64,000 nt of DNA from CAVWDU01 sp963840725 (GCA_963840725.1 CAWIZY010000016.1:1302001-1366000); one strand, 5' to 3'; counted from the first letter of the stretch, positions 24,515 to 34,179 are shown. Numbers and translations are program-made. Notes: generated from the sequence alone by a model not told the origin.

Positions 24515-25240
24515 GTGAGTTCGACACGCTCAATCCTGCGGGAACTCAGGCGACGCAAGGTTATTCGAACCTGTGTGCTATACAGTCTGGTGTGCTGGGG
24601 TGCACTGCAGGTGGGTGAATTCGTCTACCCCGCTATCGGTCTCGATGAAGACCGTGCTTCAGCGACATTTCTCTATCTCGCGTTGGCGGGTTTCCCTCTT
24701 ACGGTGTTTATCGCCTGGTTTTTTCAAATTACGCCCACGGGCGTTGTGAGGACAAACGCGTTTGTCGAACACCGGGTGCTGAATAATATACCGCCAATCA
24801 ACGATCGCCGCAGGGAGGGTGTTTCGCCGTTGGCGCGCCCGGAAAGTGAGGCCGATTACGGCTGGATCCTCAGTGCCGAGACCGGCCCTTTGGCCGGGCT
24901 GGATTTTGCCGTAACCCGACCGCTGGTGATGGGTCGGGCGCTGGAGTGCGATCTGGCAATAGTCAGTCCCCACGTGTCTCGGCAGCATGCACGACTGGAG
25001 TTGGAAGACGACAAACTGGTGGTTGAGGATCTCGGCTCATCCAATGGCACCCTGGTGAGCGGTGTTCGACTCAATGGCCGTCGGCAACTGAAGCACGATG
25101 ATGAGCTGCGATTCTACGACATTGTTTTCAGAGTAAAAGAAAACTTCTCCCGGCCGCGCAGCGAGATCGCCTCAATGAACAAAACCACATTTATCGAACC
25201 TGTGGTCCCGAGTCCCGAACCACTCGATAAACTCGAATAA
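24515..25240 (+). CDS. Membrane-anchored FHA-domain protein
   Basis: The 241-residue protein reads from GTG 24515 after GGGAGA. Residues about 18-40 and 50-70 are hydrophobic (VLYSLVCWGALQVGEFVYPA; FLYLALAGFPLTVFIAWFF), as in the short membrane modules found before output domains in cyclase-like proteins. The FHA domain spans about 130-215, with the phosphothreonine pocket in VMGRALECDLAIVSPHVSRQHARL and DLGSSNGTLVSGVRL. FHA domains bind phosphothreonine peptides. The next gene, facing it tail to tail, is a PP2C phosphatase, so a reversible Ser/Thr phosphorylation pathway is implied, but no kinase is seen in the window. Confidence 0.85.
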   Translation: MSSTRSILRELRRRKVIRTCVLYSLVCWGALQVGEFVYPAIGLDEDRASATFLYLALAGFPLTVFIAWFFQITPTGVVRTNAFVEHRVLNNIPPINDRRREGVSPLARPESEADYGWILSAETGPLAGLDFAVTRPLVMGRALECDLAIVSPHVSRQHARLELEDDKLVVEDLGSSNGTLVSGVRLNGRRQLKHDDELRFYDIVFRVKENFSRPRSEIASMNKTTFIEPVVPSPEPLDKLE

Positions 25241-25273
25241 CGCTACTGCAATGCGGGGGAGGTCTGTTGGCCC

Positions 25274-26140
25274 TCAGGACAGCAGGAAAAGCACGGTAAG
25301 CACAACACTCGCCAGCAGTGCGCCGGCCAGCATCCGCTGCCCGCAGAGTGATTGGCGTTCTTCGGCATGGCCTGCAGGCCAGGCATGGGGCGTGACCGGG
25401 GCTGCCGAGGGTGAGACTTTCCCGATCTCAGACGCCTTGCCGTGTTCCGTGCCGAGGATGATCAGGGTTATATTGTCGCGACCGCCGGCGGCCAGAGCCG
25501 CTCCCAGCAGCGCATCGGCCTGCTGCTGCGGGGTGTCCTGTGCGGCCAGGTGGCTCGCGATAACCGCATCGGACAATTCGTCAGTGAGGCCGTCACTGCA
25601 AAGCAGGAACTGTTGCTGACCGGTCAGCTGGCCGTGGACCAGCCCTGGATTTACTCGCATATTCCGCGATATTCCGAGGCATTGGGTCAGCACGTGGCGC
25701 TCAGGATGTTGCGCAGCTTCCGTGTTGCTTATCAGGCCTCTGGCGAGGAGTTCACTGACCGGGTTGTGGTCCTGTGTCAGTGGGCTCAGTCGCCCATCCC
25801 AGAGGTAGGCCCGGCTGTCGCCGACCCAGCCGATCTCGTATTCGTCATCTCGCATTAGCAGGGCGACCACCGTGGAGCCCATGTCCGAGCTGTCGCGGCT
25901 CTCTCCTATTTCTGTCAGCACGGCTTGGTGCGCTACCATGATGGCTTGATCAAGGGATCTGCCATTGGCAATACTCTCGCGCACGGTTGCCCCCACGATA
26001 GCACTGGCCATTTCCCCCGCATCGTGGCCACCGACCCCATCAGCAACCAGCCACAGGCCCAGCTCCGGGGCTGCGACAAAGCTGTCCTCATTATTTTTTC
26101 GGTGATAACCCGGGTGGGTGTCGGCGCCTAGCTGTCTCAT
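25274..26140 (-). CDS. PP2C-family Ser/Thr protein phosphatase
   Basis: A 288-residue phosphatase with the PPM metal-binding motifs in order: NNEDSFVAAPELGLWLVADG (then VGGHDAGE) near residue 16, MGSTVVALL near 87, GDSRAYL near 107, LLCSDGLTDEL near 180 and RDNITLIIL near 220. The last 20 residues are a hydrophobic anchor (LAGALLASVVLTVLFLLS), so the catalytic domain should sit on the cytoplasmic face of the inner membrane. It is convergent with the FHA gene, its likely functional partner, and both interrupt the conserved orn-queG order. Confidence 0.9.
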   Translation of the reverse strand: MRQLGADTHPGYHRKNNEDSFVAAPELGLWLVADGVGGHDAGEMASAIVGATVRESIANGRSLDQAIMVAHQAVLTEIGESRDSSDMGSTVVALLMRDDEYEIGWVGDSRAYLWDGRLSPLTQDHNPVSELLARGLISNTEAAQHPERHVLTQCLGISRNMRVNPGLVHGQLTGQQQFLLCSDGLTDELSDAVIASHLAAQDTPQQQADALLGAALAAGGRDNITLIILGTEHGKASEIGKVSPSAAPVTPHAWPAGHAEERQSLCGQRMLAGALLASVVLTVLFLLS

Positions 26141-26249
26141 TCCTGGTTCCGGTTGGTCTTTGTGCTGGCTGTGCAGCGAGCGCTGACCCGCGCGCCAAGA
26201 GGCTCACTATACTCCAGCCCTTAGCCAGCGTCAGGTACCCGGGTGCTGT

Positions 26250-27368
26250 TCATGGGCGGGCCTGCGTCTGTGTTTTGTCCGGAGTACCCGGAAGGACCCG
26301 CTTTACCCGGTGTCGTTCAAGTGCCCAGCGCACATGTTCACGTACCAGTGCTGAATCGTGGTTGGCCCGACTGCGCAGGGCGCGCACGATGTGGGGTGAG
26401 TATGGCGCGTTACCCAGGGCAATAGCCACATTGCGTAACCAGCACGCATAGCCGATCCTGCGCAGCGCGGACCCGGCTGTTTTGTCCAAATAGGTGGGTT
26501 CATCCCACAGCAGCAAATCGGTCAGCGCGGCGTTTTCCAGACCATGGCGAGGTTGAAAATCCGACTCTTCGCTATGCTGTGCAAACTTGTTCCAGGGACA
26601 AACCAGTTGGCAGTCATCGCAGCCAAAGATCCGGTTGCCCATCAATGGCCTCAAGGCCGGGTCGATACTGCCGCGATGTTCGATAGTCAGGTAAGAGATG
26701 CAGCGCCGTGCGTCCAGCTCAAAAGGGCCGACAAAGGCGTTGGTGGGACAGATGTCGAGACAGGCGGTACAGGTCCCGCAGTGTTTGCTGGTCTGAGGCG
26801 GGTCGGCTGGCAACGGCAGGTCGGTGTATATTTCCCCGAGAAAAAACCAGGATCCTGCCTGTTCGTTGATGAGCATGGTGTTTTTGGCAATCCAGCCCAT
26901 GCCGGCGCGTTCGGCGATGGCGCGCTCGAGCACCGGCGCGCTGTCCACGAAGGCTCGAAATTTGCCGCCACCTGCCTCTCTGGCAATGCGATCCGCCAGC
27001 TTTGCAAGTCGCCGGCGAATGACTTTATGGTAGTCTCGACCCAAAGTATAGCGGGCGATATAGCCGCTTTCTGCTTGCTCCAGAACCTCCCAGGGTCGGG
27101 TGCTTTGAGGCAGGTAGTCCATGCGCAAGCTAAGAACCCGACAGGTGCCGGGGACCAGTTCCGCCGGGCGTGAGCGCATGCTGCCATGGCGCTCCATGTA
27201 AGACATGGTCCCGTGGTAGCCAGCCGCCAGCCATTTGGCGAGGTAAGCTTCGTTCTCGCCGAGGTCGATATCGGCAACGCCGAGCTGCGCGAATCCGAGT
27301 TCGCGGGCCCACTGTCTGATTTGCGCCAGGAGGGCTGTTGGGTCCTGCTGGCTCCTGGTTGTTGGCAT
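26250..27368 (-). CDS. queG: Epoxyqueuosine reductase
   Basis: QueG reduces epoxyqueuosine in tRNA to queuosine, using cobalamin and two 4Fe-4S clusters. The 372-residue protein has YHGTMSYMERH near residue 48, AERAGMGWIAKNTMLI near 140, and the ferredoxin-type cysteine sets CGTCTACLDICPTNAF near 195 and CDDCQLVCPWN near 248. A HEAT-like tail follows. ATG 27368 gives the normal length; the longer frame extends over the start of the divergent nnr gene. Confidence 0.94.
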   Translation of the reverse strand: MPTTRSQQDPTALLAQIRQWARELGFAQLGVADIDLGENEAYLAKWLAAGYHGTMSYMERHGSMRSRPAELVPGTCRVLSLRMDYLPQSTRPWEVLEQAESGYIARYTLGRDYHKVIRRRLAKLADRIAREAGGGKFRAFVDSAPVLERAIAERAGMGWIAKNTMLINEQAGSWFFLGEIYTDLPLPADPPQTSKHCGTCTACLDICPTNAFVGPFELDARRCISYLTIEHRGSIDPALRPLMGNRIFGCDDCQLVCPWNKFAQHSEESDFQPRHGLENAALTDLLLWDEPTYLDKTAGSALRRIGYACWLRNVAIALGNAPYSPHIVRALRSRANHDSALVREHVRWALERHRVKRVLPGTPDKTQTQARP

Positions 27369-27443
27369 GATGCAATGCGTCGCTGGCAATCTGTCCGGCA
27401 AGTCTGCCAGAATTAGTGCCACAACACACAGGATTGACACGCT

Positions 27444-28931
27444 ATGGACTTTTCCCGGATGAGGGCACTTTATACTGCCGCCCAGACCCGTGAACTCGAC
27501 CGCTGTGCCATCGAACAGCACGGTATACCCGGCATTCGATTGATGCAGCGCGCTGCCGATGCCGCGTGTAGCGGCCTGTTTGGGAAGTGGCCGCGGCCGC
27601 GGCAATTGCAGGTGCTGTGCGGCACCGGGAACAACGGCGGTGACGGTTACCTGGTGGCAGCAATGGCTCACCTGAGGGGCGTTCCGGTGTCGGTGCTGCA
27701 ACTGGGTGATCCCACCAGAATCACCGGCGACGCCCTGATGGCTCGAGAGCAGGCCCTCGCTGAGGGTGTTTCGATAGCGCCGTTCGACTCCGGCGCGATT
27801 GCCGCCGATGGCGTGCTCGTAGATGCCATGTTGGGCACCGGGCTTGGCGGCGATATCCGCGGCGTCTATGAACAGGCCGTGATGGCTGTGAATAACAGCG
27901 GTCTGCCGGTGATGGCGATCGATATTCCCTCGGGGCTGTGTGCGGATACGGGTCGATGCCTCGGCGGTGCTGTGCGTGCTGACCTGACGGTGACGTTTAT
28001 CGGCCGCAAACGCGGTCTGTTCACTCTCGATGGGCCGGATTACGTCGGGGAGCTGCTGTTTGCTGATCTCGGTGTACCGGACGAAGTGTACAAGAGCCTG
28101 CCCGCAGACGCAGCGGTGCCTGATCTGTCGCCGTTATTGGAGGGCCTTGCACCGCGCCTGGGGACGGCACATAAGGGCCTGTTCGGTACCGTACTGGTAG
28201 TGGGTGGTGACCACGGTATGGGCGGCGCAGCCATGCTCGCCGCAGAGGCGGCCCTGCGATCAGGCGCGGGCCTGGTCAGAGCGGCCACGCGGCGGGAGCA
28301 TGTCAGTGCAATGATCGCACGCCGACCGGAGATTATGGCGGTCGGGGTGGACTCCGGTCAGACGCTGGTGCCTCTTGTGGAAGGCGCCGATGTACTGGTC
28401 GTGGGACCCGGTCTGGGTCAGTCGGCCTGGTCGGAACAGCTGCTCCAGGCCGCAGTTGCCAGCAAAAAGCCGATGGTGCTGGATGCAGACGGGCTCAACC
28501 TGCTGGCCGGTGGGCGGATTTGCGAATCATTACAGCGCTCCAATTGGGTGCTCACGCCTCACCCTGGCGAGGCGGCACGACTGTTGGGGCTCGACAATGC
28601 CGCGGTTCAGGCTGACAGGTTTGCTGCCGTGCGCGCCCTGCAGGTTCGCTGTGGCGGCGTGGCCCTGCTCAAGGGTAACGGTACTCTGGTGACGGATGGC
28701 ACCCGCTTGTTGCTGAGTCGCTACGGCAATCCCGGCATGGCGAGTGGCGGTATGGGGGACGTGTTGTCCGGGATCATTGGCGCGCTGATGGCGCAACAAC
28801 TGCCGCTACTCGACGCGGCAGTGCTGGGAGCTTGTCTCCACGGCGCCGCAGCTGATCGCGCGGCACGGCGCGGGCAGCGTGGTCTGGTGGCCACCGACCT
28901 GATGGTGCCTCTGCAGAGACTATTGGGATGA
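27444..28931 (+). CDS. nnr: Bifunctional NAD(P)HX epimerase / dehydratase
   Basis: The 495-residue protein repairs hydrated NAD(P)H. The N-terminal YjeF_N epimerase spans residues about 10-220 (LCGTGNNGGDGYLVAAM near 60; IPSGLCADTG near 160). The C-terminal ADP-dependent dehydratase spans about 230-495 (GGDHGMGGAAMLAAEAALRS; LDADGLNLLAGG; LTPHPGEAARLL; GMASGGMGDVLSGIIGAL). It is divergent from queG, and its stop overlaps the start of tsaE (ATGA). The gene is nnr in Escherichia coli naming; nnrD/nnrE name the domains. Confidence 0.95.
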   Translation: MDFSRMRALYTAAQTRELDRCAIEQHGIPGIRLMQRAADAACSGLFGKWPRPRQLQVLCGTGNNGGDGYLVAAMAHLRGVPVSVLQLGDPTRITGDALMAREQALAEGVSIAPFDSGAIAADGVLVDAMLGTGLGGDIRGVYEQAVMAVNNSGLPVMAIDIPSGLCADTGRCLGGAVRADLTVTFIGRKRGLFTLDGPDYVGELLFADLGVPDEVYKSLPADAAVPDLSPLLEGLAPRLGTAHKGLFGTVLVVGGDHGMGGAAMLAAEAALRSGAGLVRAATRREHVSAMIARRPEIMAVGVDSGQTLVPLVEGADVLVVGPGLGQSAWSEQLLQAAVASKKPMVLDADGLNLLAGGRICESLQRSNWVLTPHPGEAARLLGLDNAAVQADRFAAVRALQVRCGGVALLKGNGTLVTDGTRLLLSRYGNPGMASGGMGDVLSGIIGALMAQQLPLLDAAVLGACLHGAAADRAARRGQRGLVATDLMVPLQRLLG

Positions 28932-29398
28932 GTCCTGCGGAACCCAGTTTGTCTGCGCCGGATGAAGCAGCCATGGTCGCACTGGGTGCCAGGCTTGCCG
29001 GGGCGGTTCGACCCGGCACGGTGATCTATTTACAGGGCGATATGGGTCTGGGTAAGACCACCCTCAGTCGCGGTTTTATTCGGGCGTTGGGTCATGTGGG
29101 TGCGGTAAAGAGTCCGACCTACACGTTGGTAGAGCCTTATGAATTGCCGGCGATGACGGTCTACCACTTTGACCTCTACAGGTTGGCAGACCCCGAAGAA
29201 CTGGAGTTTCTCGGTATTCGTGATTACTTTCTGGCGGAGACAGTCTGTCTGGTGGAGTGGCCGGAACGTGGTCTTGGGGTTTTGCCCCCGGCCGATTTAG
29301 TGATTACCATAGAGGCCGAGGGACGCGGGCGCCGCCTGCGAGCCATGCCGGGTACGACAACCGGTCGTGAGATGGTGGCACGGTGGGCGGCGGATTAG
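28928..29398 (+). CDS. tsaE: tRNA threonylcarbamoyladenosine ATPase TsaE
   Basis: TsaE is the ATPase that helps TsaB/TsaD make N6-threonylcarbamoyladenosine at tRNA position 37. The 156-residue protein has the P-loop GDMGLGKTTLSRGFIRALG near residue 40, SPTYTLVEPY near 62, and YHFDLYRLADPEELEFLG near 82. Its ATG overlaps the nnr stop by 4 bases. The pair is conserved across gammaproteobacteria. Confidence 0.95.
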   Translation: MSPAEPSLSAPDEAAMVALGARLAGAVRPGTVIYLQGDMGLGKTTLSRGFIRALGHVGAVKSPTYTLVEPYELPAMTVYHFDLYRLADPEELEFLGIRDYFLAETVCLVEWPERGLGVLPPADLVITIEAEGRGRRLRAMPGTTTGREMVARWAAD

Positions 29399-29475
29399 CT
29401 GAAATAATAATGAAAACCCGGGTGTGAGACGGGCGTCGCGCAGTGACCGAGGTGGCAGCGCAAGGCAGGAGTGAG

Positions 29476-30777
29476 ATGGGCAGGTTACGCTGGGTTTTAG
29501 CGCTCCTGATCTGCGGGTCAGCTGCGGTGAGCATGGCGGTGGAAGTGCATGATGTGCGCCTCTGGCGCGCTCCTGATCATACGCGGCTGGTGCTTGATCT
29601 CACCGGTCCCGCCGAACACAAACTCATTGCTCTGGAGAATCCCAGCCGTATCGTGCTGGATTTGCAGAATACCCGTCTCAAGGCGAGCTTTGATGCTGTG
29701 GATCTCTCAACCACGCCTATCCGGGGTATTCGCTCCGGAGTACGGGAGGGCGACGACTTGCGGGTGGTGCTGGATGTGTCGTCCCCGGTTGACCCGCGGA
29801 GCTTCTCACTGAGTGCCAACCAGAAGGCCGGCGACCGCCTGGTGCTGGACTTATACGACCGCGGCAAGCAGTCCGGTGCGGTGAAGAAGAGCGTCAAGCA
29901 GTCGGCCCGACGGGATATCGTGATCGCCATAGATGCCGGCCACGGCGGTGAGGACCCGGGCGCCTCCGGTCCCGGTCGTTTGCGCGAGAAGGACGTTGTC
30001 CTGGCTATCGCGAGAGAACTCAATGCCTTGTTTAAGGCAGACCGTGGGTTCAGGGCTTCGCTGATCCGCAGCGGCGATTACTACATCAGCCTGAAAGGGC
30101 GTCGCGATCTCGCGCGTAAAAAGCAGGCCGACCTGTTTGTCTCTATTCACGCTGATGCTTTCAAGCGCAAAGAGGCGCACGGTGCTTCTGTCTACGCCCT
30201 GTCTACCCGGGGCGCCAGCAGCACGGCAGCTGGCTATCTGGCCCAGCGCGAAAACGCAGCCGACCTTGTAGGGGGTGTTCGCCTGTCCGATAAAGACGAT
30301 GTCCTCGCCGGAGTTCTGGCAGATTTGTCCATGACCTCGACCCTGGATACCAGCCTGAAACTGGGCGATGGCGTGTTGCGCAAGATGGATCGGGTCACCA
30401 AGTTGCACAAGGACAGAGTTGAGCAGGCGGGCTTCGCGGTGTTGAAGTCACCTGATATTCCATCGATCCTGATTGAGACCGGTTTTATCTCTAATCCGGC
30501 AGAGTCCAGAAAGCTGGCCTCTCGCAGTCACCAGAAAAAAATTGCCGCTGCGATTCACGATGCGGTCAAAGCCTGGTTTCTCGATCATCCGCCATCGGGC
30601 ACCCTGATTGCCTGGCAGAAACAGCAGGGCGGCCAGCAGTATGTCATCGCCAGGGGTGATACACTTTCGGGCATCGCGCAGCGGTTCAATGTGACCGTCT
30701 CCTCGCTGCAGCATTACAATCAGCTGAGCGACAGCAGGATAATGGTAGGGCAAAAGCTGCGTATTCCGACAACGTAA
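29476..30777 (+). CDS. amiB: N-acetylmuramoyl-L-alanine amidase AmiB
   Basis: AmiB splits septal murein during daughter-cell separation and is activated by EnvC/NlpD-type factors. The 433-residue precursor has a signal peptide (WVLALLICGSAAVSMA), an AMIN domain (about 25-125; VHDVRLWRAPDHTRLVLDL), a zinc amidase domain (about 150-365; AIDAGHGGEDPGASG, VSIHADAFK, ILIETGFISNP) and a C-terminal LysM domain (YVIARGDTLSGIAQRFNV). ATG 29476 follows GCAGGAG; the GTG at 29443 adds 11 residues without support. Confidence 0.95.
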   Translation: MGRLRWVLALLICGSAAVSMAVEVHDVRLWRAPDHTRLVLDLTGPAEHKLIALENPSRIVLDLQNTRLKASFDAVDLSTTPIRGIRSGVREGDDLRVVLDVSSPVDPRSFSLSANQKAGDRLVLDLYDRGKQSGAVKKSVKQSARRDIVIAIDAGHGGEDPGASGPGRLREKDVVLAIARELNALFKADRGFRASLIRSGDYYISLKGRRDLARKKQADLFVSIHADAFKRKEAHGASVYALSTRGASSTAAGYLAQRENAADLVGGVRLSDKDDVLAGVLADLSMTSTLDTSLKLGDGVLRKMDRVTKLHKDRVEQAGFAVLKSPDIPSILIETGFISNPAESRKLASRSHQKKIAAAIHDAVKAWFLDHPPSGTLIAWQKQQGGQQYVIARGDTLSGIAQRFNVTVSSLQHYNQLSDSRIMVGQKLRIPTT

Positions 30778-30792
30778 GTCTGGATAGACCCT

Positions 30793-32670
30793 ATGCCCCG
30801 TATTCAGCGCCTGAGCACCAGGCTGGCCAACCAGATAGCCGCCGGTGAGGTGGTGGAACGCCCCGCCTCTGTGGTCAAGGAAATTCTCGAAAACAGTCTC
30901 GATGCCGGTGCATCGCGGGTGGATGTCGAGGTCGAGGCCGGCGGTAGCAAATTGATCCGGGTGCGGGACAATGGTCGTGGGATCCCAGCGGAAGACCTCG
31001 AGTTGGCGCTGGCTCGCCACGCCACCAGCAAAATCAGCTCGCTGGAAGATCTTGAGCAGGTAGGCAGTCTTGGCTTTCGTGGCGAGGCGCTGGCGAGTAT
31101 CGGTTCCGTATCGCGGCTGAAACTGACCAGCAACACGAGTGAAGCGGTCGGAGCTGGCCGCAGTGCCGCCTCAGAAGGTCGCGATATGGCGGTGGCCGTC
31201 AGCCCGGCACCCCACCCGCCCGGAACCACTGTGGAGGTCAGGGATCTCTTTTTTAACACCCCCGCACGGCGCAAGTTTCTGCGCACCGAAAAAACCGAGT
31301 TCAACCACCTCGAAGAAGTGGTGAAGCGGCTGGCGCTATCGCGCTTTGATGTGGGTTTTTCCCTGCGTCACAATCAGCGGCTGGTGCACAACCTCAAGGC
31401 GGGCAGTAGCGATAGCGAACGCCAGCGTCGAGTGACCGCCGTGTGTGGCCCTGCTTTTATGGAGCAGGCGATCTATCTTGAAAACGAAGCAGGGGGCTTG
31501 CATCTGTCGGGCTGGGTGGCGCAGCCGACCTTTTCCCGCAGTCAGGCAGACTTGCAGTATTTCTTTGTCAATGGCCGTGTGATCCGCGATCGGTTGATCA
31601 GCCACGCAGTCAAACAGGCCTATCGCGACGTGCTCTATCATGGCCGGCACCCCGCCTTTGTGCTCTACCTGGAGCTTCCTCATGCGCTGGTAGACGTCAA
31701 TGTGCATCCCACCAAACACGAGGTCCGGTTTCGCGATGGCCGTGCGGTACACGGCTTTATCTTCAGCAGCCTGCACCGGGCGCTGGCTGAAGTGAGGCCC
31801 GCAGACCAACTCAAGGATCACGACATCGTCGCCGAGGATGGCCTCAGTGTGGACGCAAGGACCGGGGAGGTATTGCAGCCGGGACTGGGTCTGGGCTCCC
31901 ACTCCGGCTCCGCCGCCAATGGTGTCGGCGCGTCCGGCATCGGCTCGGGCAGGCCTTACGGTGGGATGGCCGGCATCGCTGCGCTACCCAGTGGTGCTGC
32001 CGCGGCACAGATGGCCAGTTACGGCGCCCTGCACGGTCCCGCACAAGAACCACAGACCCTGGCGGAAGCGGGGCCTGGGGACGAGGTGCCACCTCTGGGG
32101 TATGCCCTGGCGCAACTCAAGGGTATTTATATTCTCGCCGAAAACGCCCGGGGCCTGATCCTAGTCGACATGCATGCCGCTCACGAGCGAGTGACCTACG
32201 AGCGATTGAAAGCAGCCCGGGATCTGGAGGGCATCCGCAGCCAGCCGCTGCTGGTTCCCCTGGCGGTTGCTGTCAGTCAGCGAGAGGTGGCCGTGGCCAC
32301 AGACCATCGGGAGTTTTTTCATGCGCTGGGATTGGCGGTCGATGTGGCGGGAGAGGAGTCGCTGCTGATTCGCCAGGTCCCCGTGTTATTACGAGACACC
32401 AACGTTGAGCAGTTGCTGCGTGATGTGCTGGCAGACCTGATGGAATTTGGCAGCTCTGACCGGATCGAGGCGCATCTCGATGAGATTCTGTCCACTATGG
32501 CTTGTCATGGCTCGGTTCGCGCCAATCGGCGTCTCACCCTCCCTGAAATGAACGCGCTACTGCGGGATATGGAGGCAACGGAGCGTTCCGGGCAGTGCAA
32601 TCACGGACGTCCGACCTGGACCGCGGTCTCGCTTGAGGAACTGGACAGGCTGTTCTTGCGGGGGCGCTGA
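30793..32670 (+). CDS. mutL: DNA mismatch repair protein MutL
   Basis: MutL couples MutS mismatch recognition to downstream repair. The 625-residue protein has the GHKL ATPase: LANQIAAGEVVERPASVVKE, ENSLDAGA, RDNGRGIPAED and GFRGEALASI in the first 105 residues. The transducer domain follows (LYLELPHALVDVNVHPTKHEV near 300). A glycine/alanine-rich linker spans about 355-430. The C-terminal dimerisation domain holds LILVDMHAAHERVTYERL and ends with CNHGRPTW. It lies 15 bases after amiB, and its stop overlaps the miaA start. Confidence 0.96.
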   Translation: MPRIQRLSTRLANQIAAGEVVERPASVVKEILENSLDAGASRVDVEVEAGGSKLIRVRDNGRGIPAEDLELALARHATSKISSLEDLEQVGSLGFRGEALASIGSVSRLKLTSNTSEAVGAGRSAASEGRDMAVAVSPAPHPPGTTVEVRDLFFNTPARRKFLRTEKTEFNHLEEVVKRLALSRFDVGFSLRHNQRLVHNLKAGSSDSERQRRVTAVCGPAFMEQAIYLENEAGGLHLSGWVAQPTFSRSQADLQYFFVNGRVIRDRLISHAVKQAYRDVLYHGRHPAFVLYLELPHALVDVNVHPTKHEVRFRDGRAVHGFIFSSLHRALAEVRPADQLKDHDIVAEDGLSVDARTGEVLQPGLGLGSHSGSAANGVGASGIGSGRPYGGMAGIAALPSGAAAAQMASYGALHGPAQEPQTLAEAGPGDEVPPLGYALAQLKGIYILAENARGLILVDMHAAHERVTYERLKAARDLEGIRSQPLLVPLAVAVSQREVAVATDHREFFHALGLAVDVAGEESLLIRQVPVLLRDTNVEQLLRDVLADLMEFGSSDRIEAHLDEILSTMACHGSVRANRRLTLPEMNALLRDMEATERSGQCNHGRPTWTAVSLEELDRLFLRGR

Positions 32671-33695
32671 TGGCGAGTGAAAGGCCCTTGTCTCCCCTGA
32701 TCTGCCTGTTCGGGCCCACCGCGTCCGGCAAGACCGCGCTGGCCATTGCGTTGGCCGGCGTGCTTGACTGTGAGCTGATCAGTGTCGACTCAGCACTGGT
32801 CTACCGTGGACTGAATATCGGCAGTGCCAAGCCCGATTATCCGCACCATCTCATTGATATCTGCGATCCTTCGGAGAGCTACTCGGCGGCCGCATTTGCC
32901 GCCGATGCGCGCAGTTTGATCGCAGATATTACGGCGCGTGGCCGCATTCCGCTGCTGGTGGGTGGGACGATGTTGTATTTCCGGGCTTTGTTGTCCGGCC
33001 TGTCACCTATGCCCCCCGCCAATCCTGAGATACGCGCTGACATTGAGCGCGAAGCGGTGCGCCTGGGGTGGCCGGGTATCCATCGACAGCTTGCCGAGGT
33101 CGACCCGGAAGCAGCGATGCGTATCCACCCCAATCACTCGCAGCGGCTGGCACGCGCGCTGGAGGTTTTTCGCAGTAGCGGCGTAGCCATGAGTGACTGG
33201 CAGCGCAGTGGTCCGCGCGAGCGACCTTTGTCAGAAAGCTACGCAATTACCCAGCTCGCCGTGTGCCCCCAGGAGCGTTCGGTATTGCATGCGCGAATTC
33301 AGCAGCGTTTTCATGCGATGATGGCGGCGGGCTTTTTGGATGAGGTGCAGACATTGCATGGCAGAGGCGACTTGAGCGAAGACCTGCCGGCAATCCGAGC
33401 CGTAGGCTATCGCCAACTCTGGCAGCATCTCGAAGGCCGGTGTAGCCTCGACTCAGCGGTAGATAGTGGCATCGCGGCCACCCGCCAGCTGGCGAAACGG
33501 CAACTCACCTGGTTGCGTAAGTGGCCGGATTTGCTCTGGATTCTGACTGACCGTGCAGGGGAGTTGGCTATCAATACGGCGCCTTTGAGTCAGGCGCCTG
33601 CTGAAGCTGGCTCGCCCGCCGCCAACCCGAACGAAAAAAACAGGGAAACGACGCTTAGCCAGGCCTTGAGATATATCGACACTGCCCTCATGTAG
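32670..33695 (+). CDS. miaA: tRNA dimethylallyltransferase
   Basis: MiaA adds a dimethylallyl group to A37 of tRNAs reading UNN codons. The 341-residue protein has the P-loop GPTASGKTALAIALAG near residue 13, ISVDSALVYRGLNIGSAKP near 37, and LLVGGTMLYFRALLSGL near 95. Residues GYRQLWQHLEG and KRQLTWLRKW near the end are typical. The last 30 residues are a polar extension. The ATG shares its A with the mutL stop (TGATG), so translation is coupled. hfq follows after its own promoter. Confidence 0.95.
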   Translation: MASERPLSPLICLFGPTASGKTALAIALAGVLDCELISVDSALVYRGLNIGSAKPDYPHHLIDICDPSESYSAAAFAADARSLIADITARGRIPLLVGGTMLYFRALLSGLSPMPPANPEIRADIEREAVRLGWPGIHRQLAEVDPEAAMRIHPNHSQRLARALEVFRSSGVAMSDWQRSGPRERPLSESYAITQLAVCPQERSVLHARIQQRFHAMMAAGFLDEVQTLHGRGDLSEDLPAIRAVGYRQLWQHLEGRCSLDSAVDSGIAATRQLAKRQLTWLRKWPDLLWILTDRAGELAINTAPLSQAPAEAGSPAANPNEKNRETTLSQALRYIDTALM

Positions 33696-33748
33696 TATGC
33701 TGGTGAAGTGGCGCGTCAGGTCGCGTCCGACGGTGCTCCGTTCAGTGG

Positions 33749-33756
33749 TGTATAAT
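33749..33756 (+). promoter_or_regulatory. Extended -10 promoter upstream of hfq
   Basis: TG-TATAAT (33749-33756) is a perfect -10 hexamer with an abutting TG, about 130 bases upstream of the hfq ATG. No good -35 hexamer is present at 17 bases. It gives hfq expression independent of the long upstream operon. Confidence 0.5.
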
Positions 33757-33886
33757 GGGCGGGCAGCAATGGTACCCGTAACCCCCACTGATCTGATTGA
33801 GCTATTGACGCAGTATCAGTCCCGAAGGGGTGGGTGAACAGTCAGAATTTATTATGGCTCGCTTTGAGCCGACCGAGGAGAAACAC

Positions 33887-34135
33887 ATGTCAAAAGGGCA
33901 TACGTTACAAGACCCTTACCTGAACATTTTGCGCAAGGAGCGAGTGCCGGTATCAATTTATCTGGTGAACGGTATCAAGCTTCAGGGGCAGATCGAATCA
34001 TTCGACCAATTTGTGGTGCTGTTGAAAAATACAGTGAGTCAAATGGTCTACAAGCACGCAATTTCTACTGTCGTGCCTTCGCGTGTAGTGCGCATGCCGA
34101 TGCAAAACCCGCCGGAAGATGATGGCGGGAGCTGA
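33887..34135 (+). CDS. hfq: RNA chaperone Hfq
   Basis: Hfq is the hexameric Sm-like chaperone that pairs small RNAs with mRNAs. The 82-residue protein has GHTLQDPYLNILRKERVPVS at the N-terminus, the Sm1 segment (VNGIKLQGQIESFDQFVVLL) and the Sm2 signature YKHAIST, then a short acidic tail ending PPEDDGGS. ATG 33887 follows GAGGAG; the upstream 19 codons belong to the leader. Confidence 0.97.
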   Translation: MSKGHTLQDPYLNILRKERVPVSIYLVNGIKLQGQIESFDQFVVLLKNTVSQMVYKHAISTVVPSRVVRMPMQNPPEDDGGS

Positions 34136-34179
34136 GCCCGGCATTCGCCTGATTCCCGTCTCGATTCAAAGAGGTCGCA

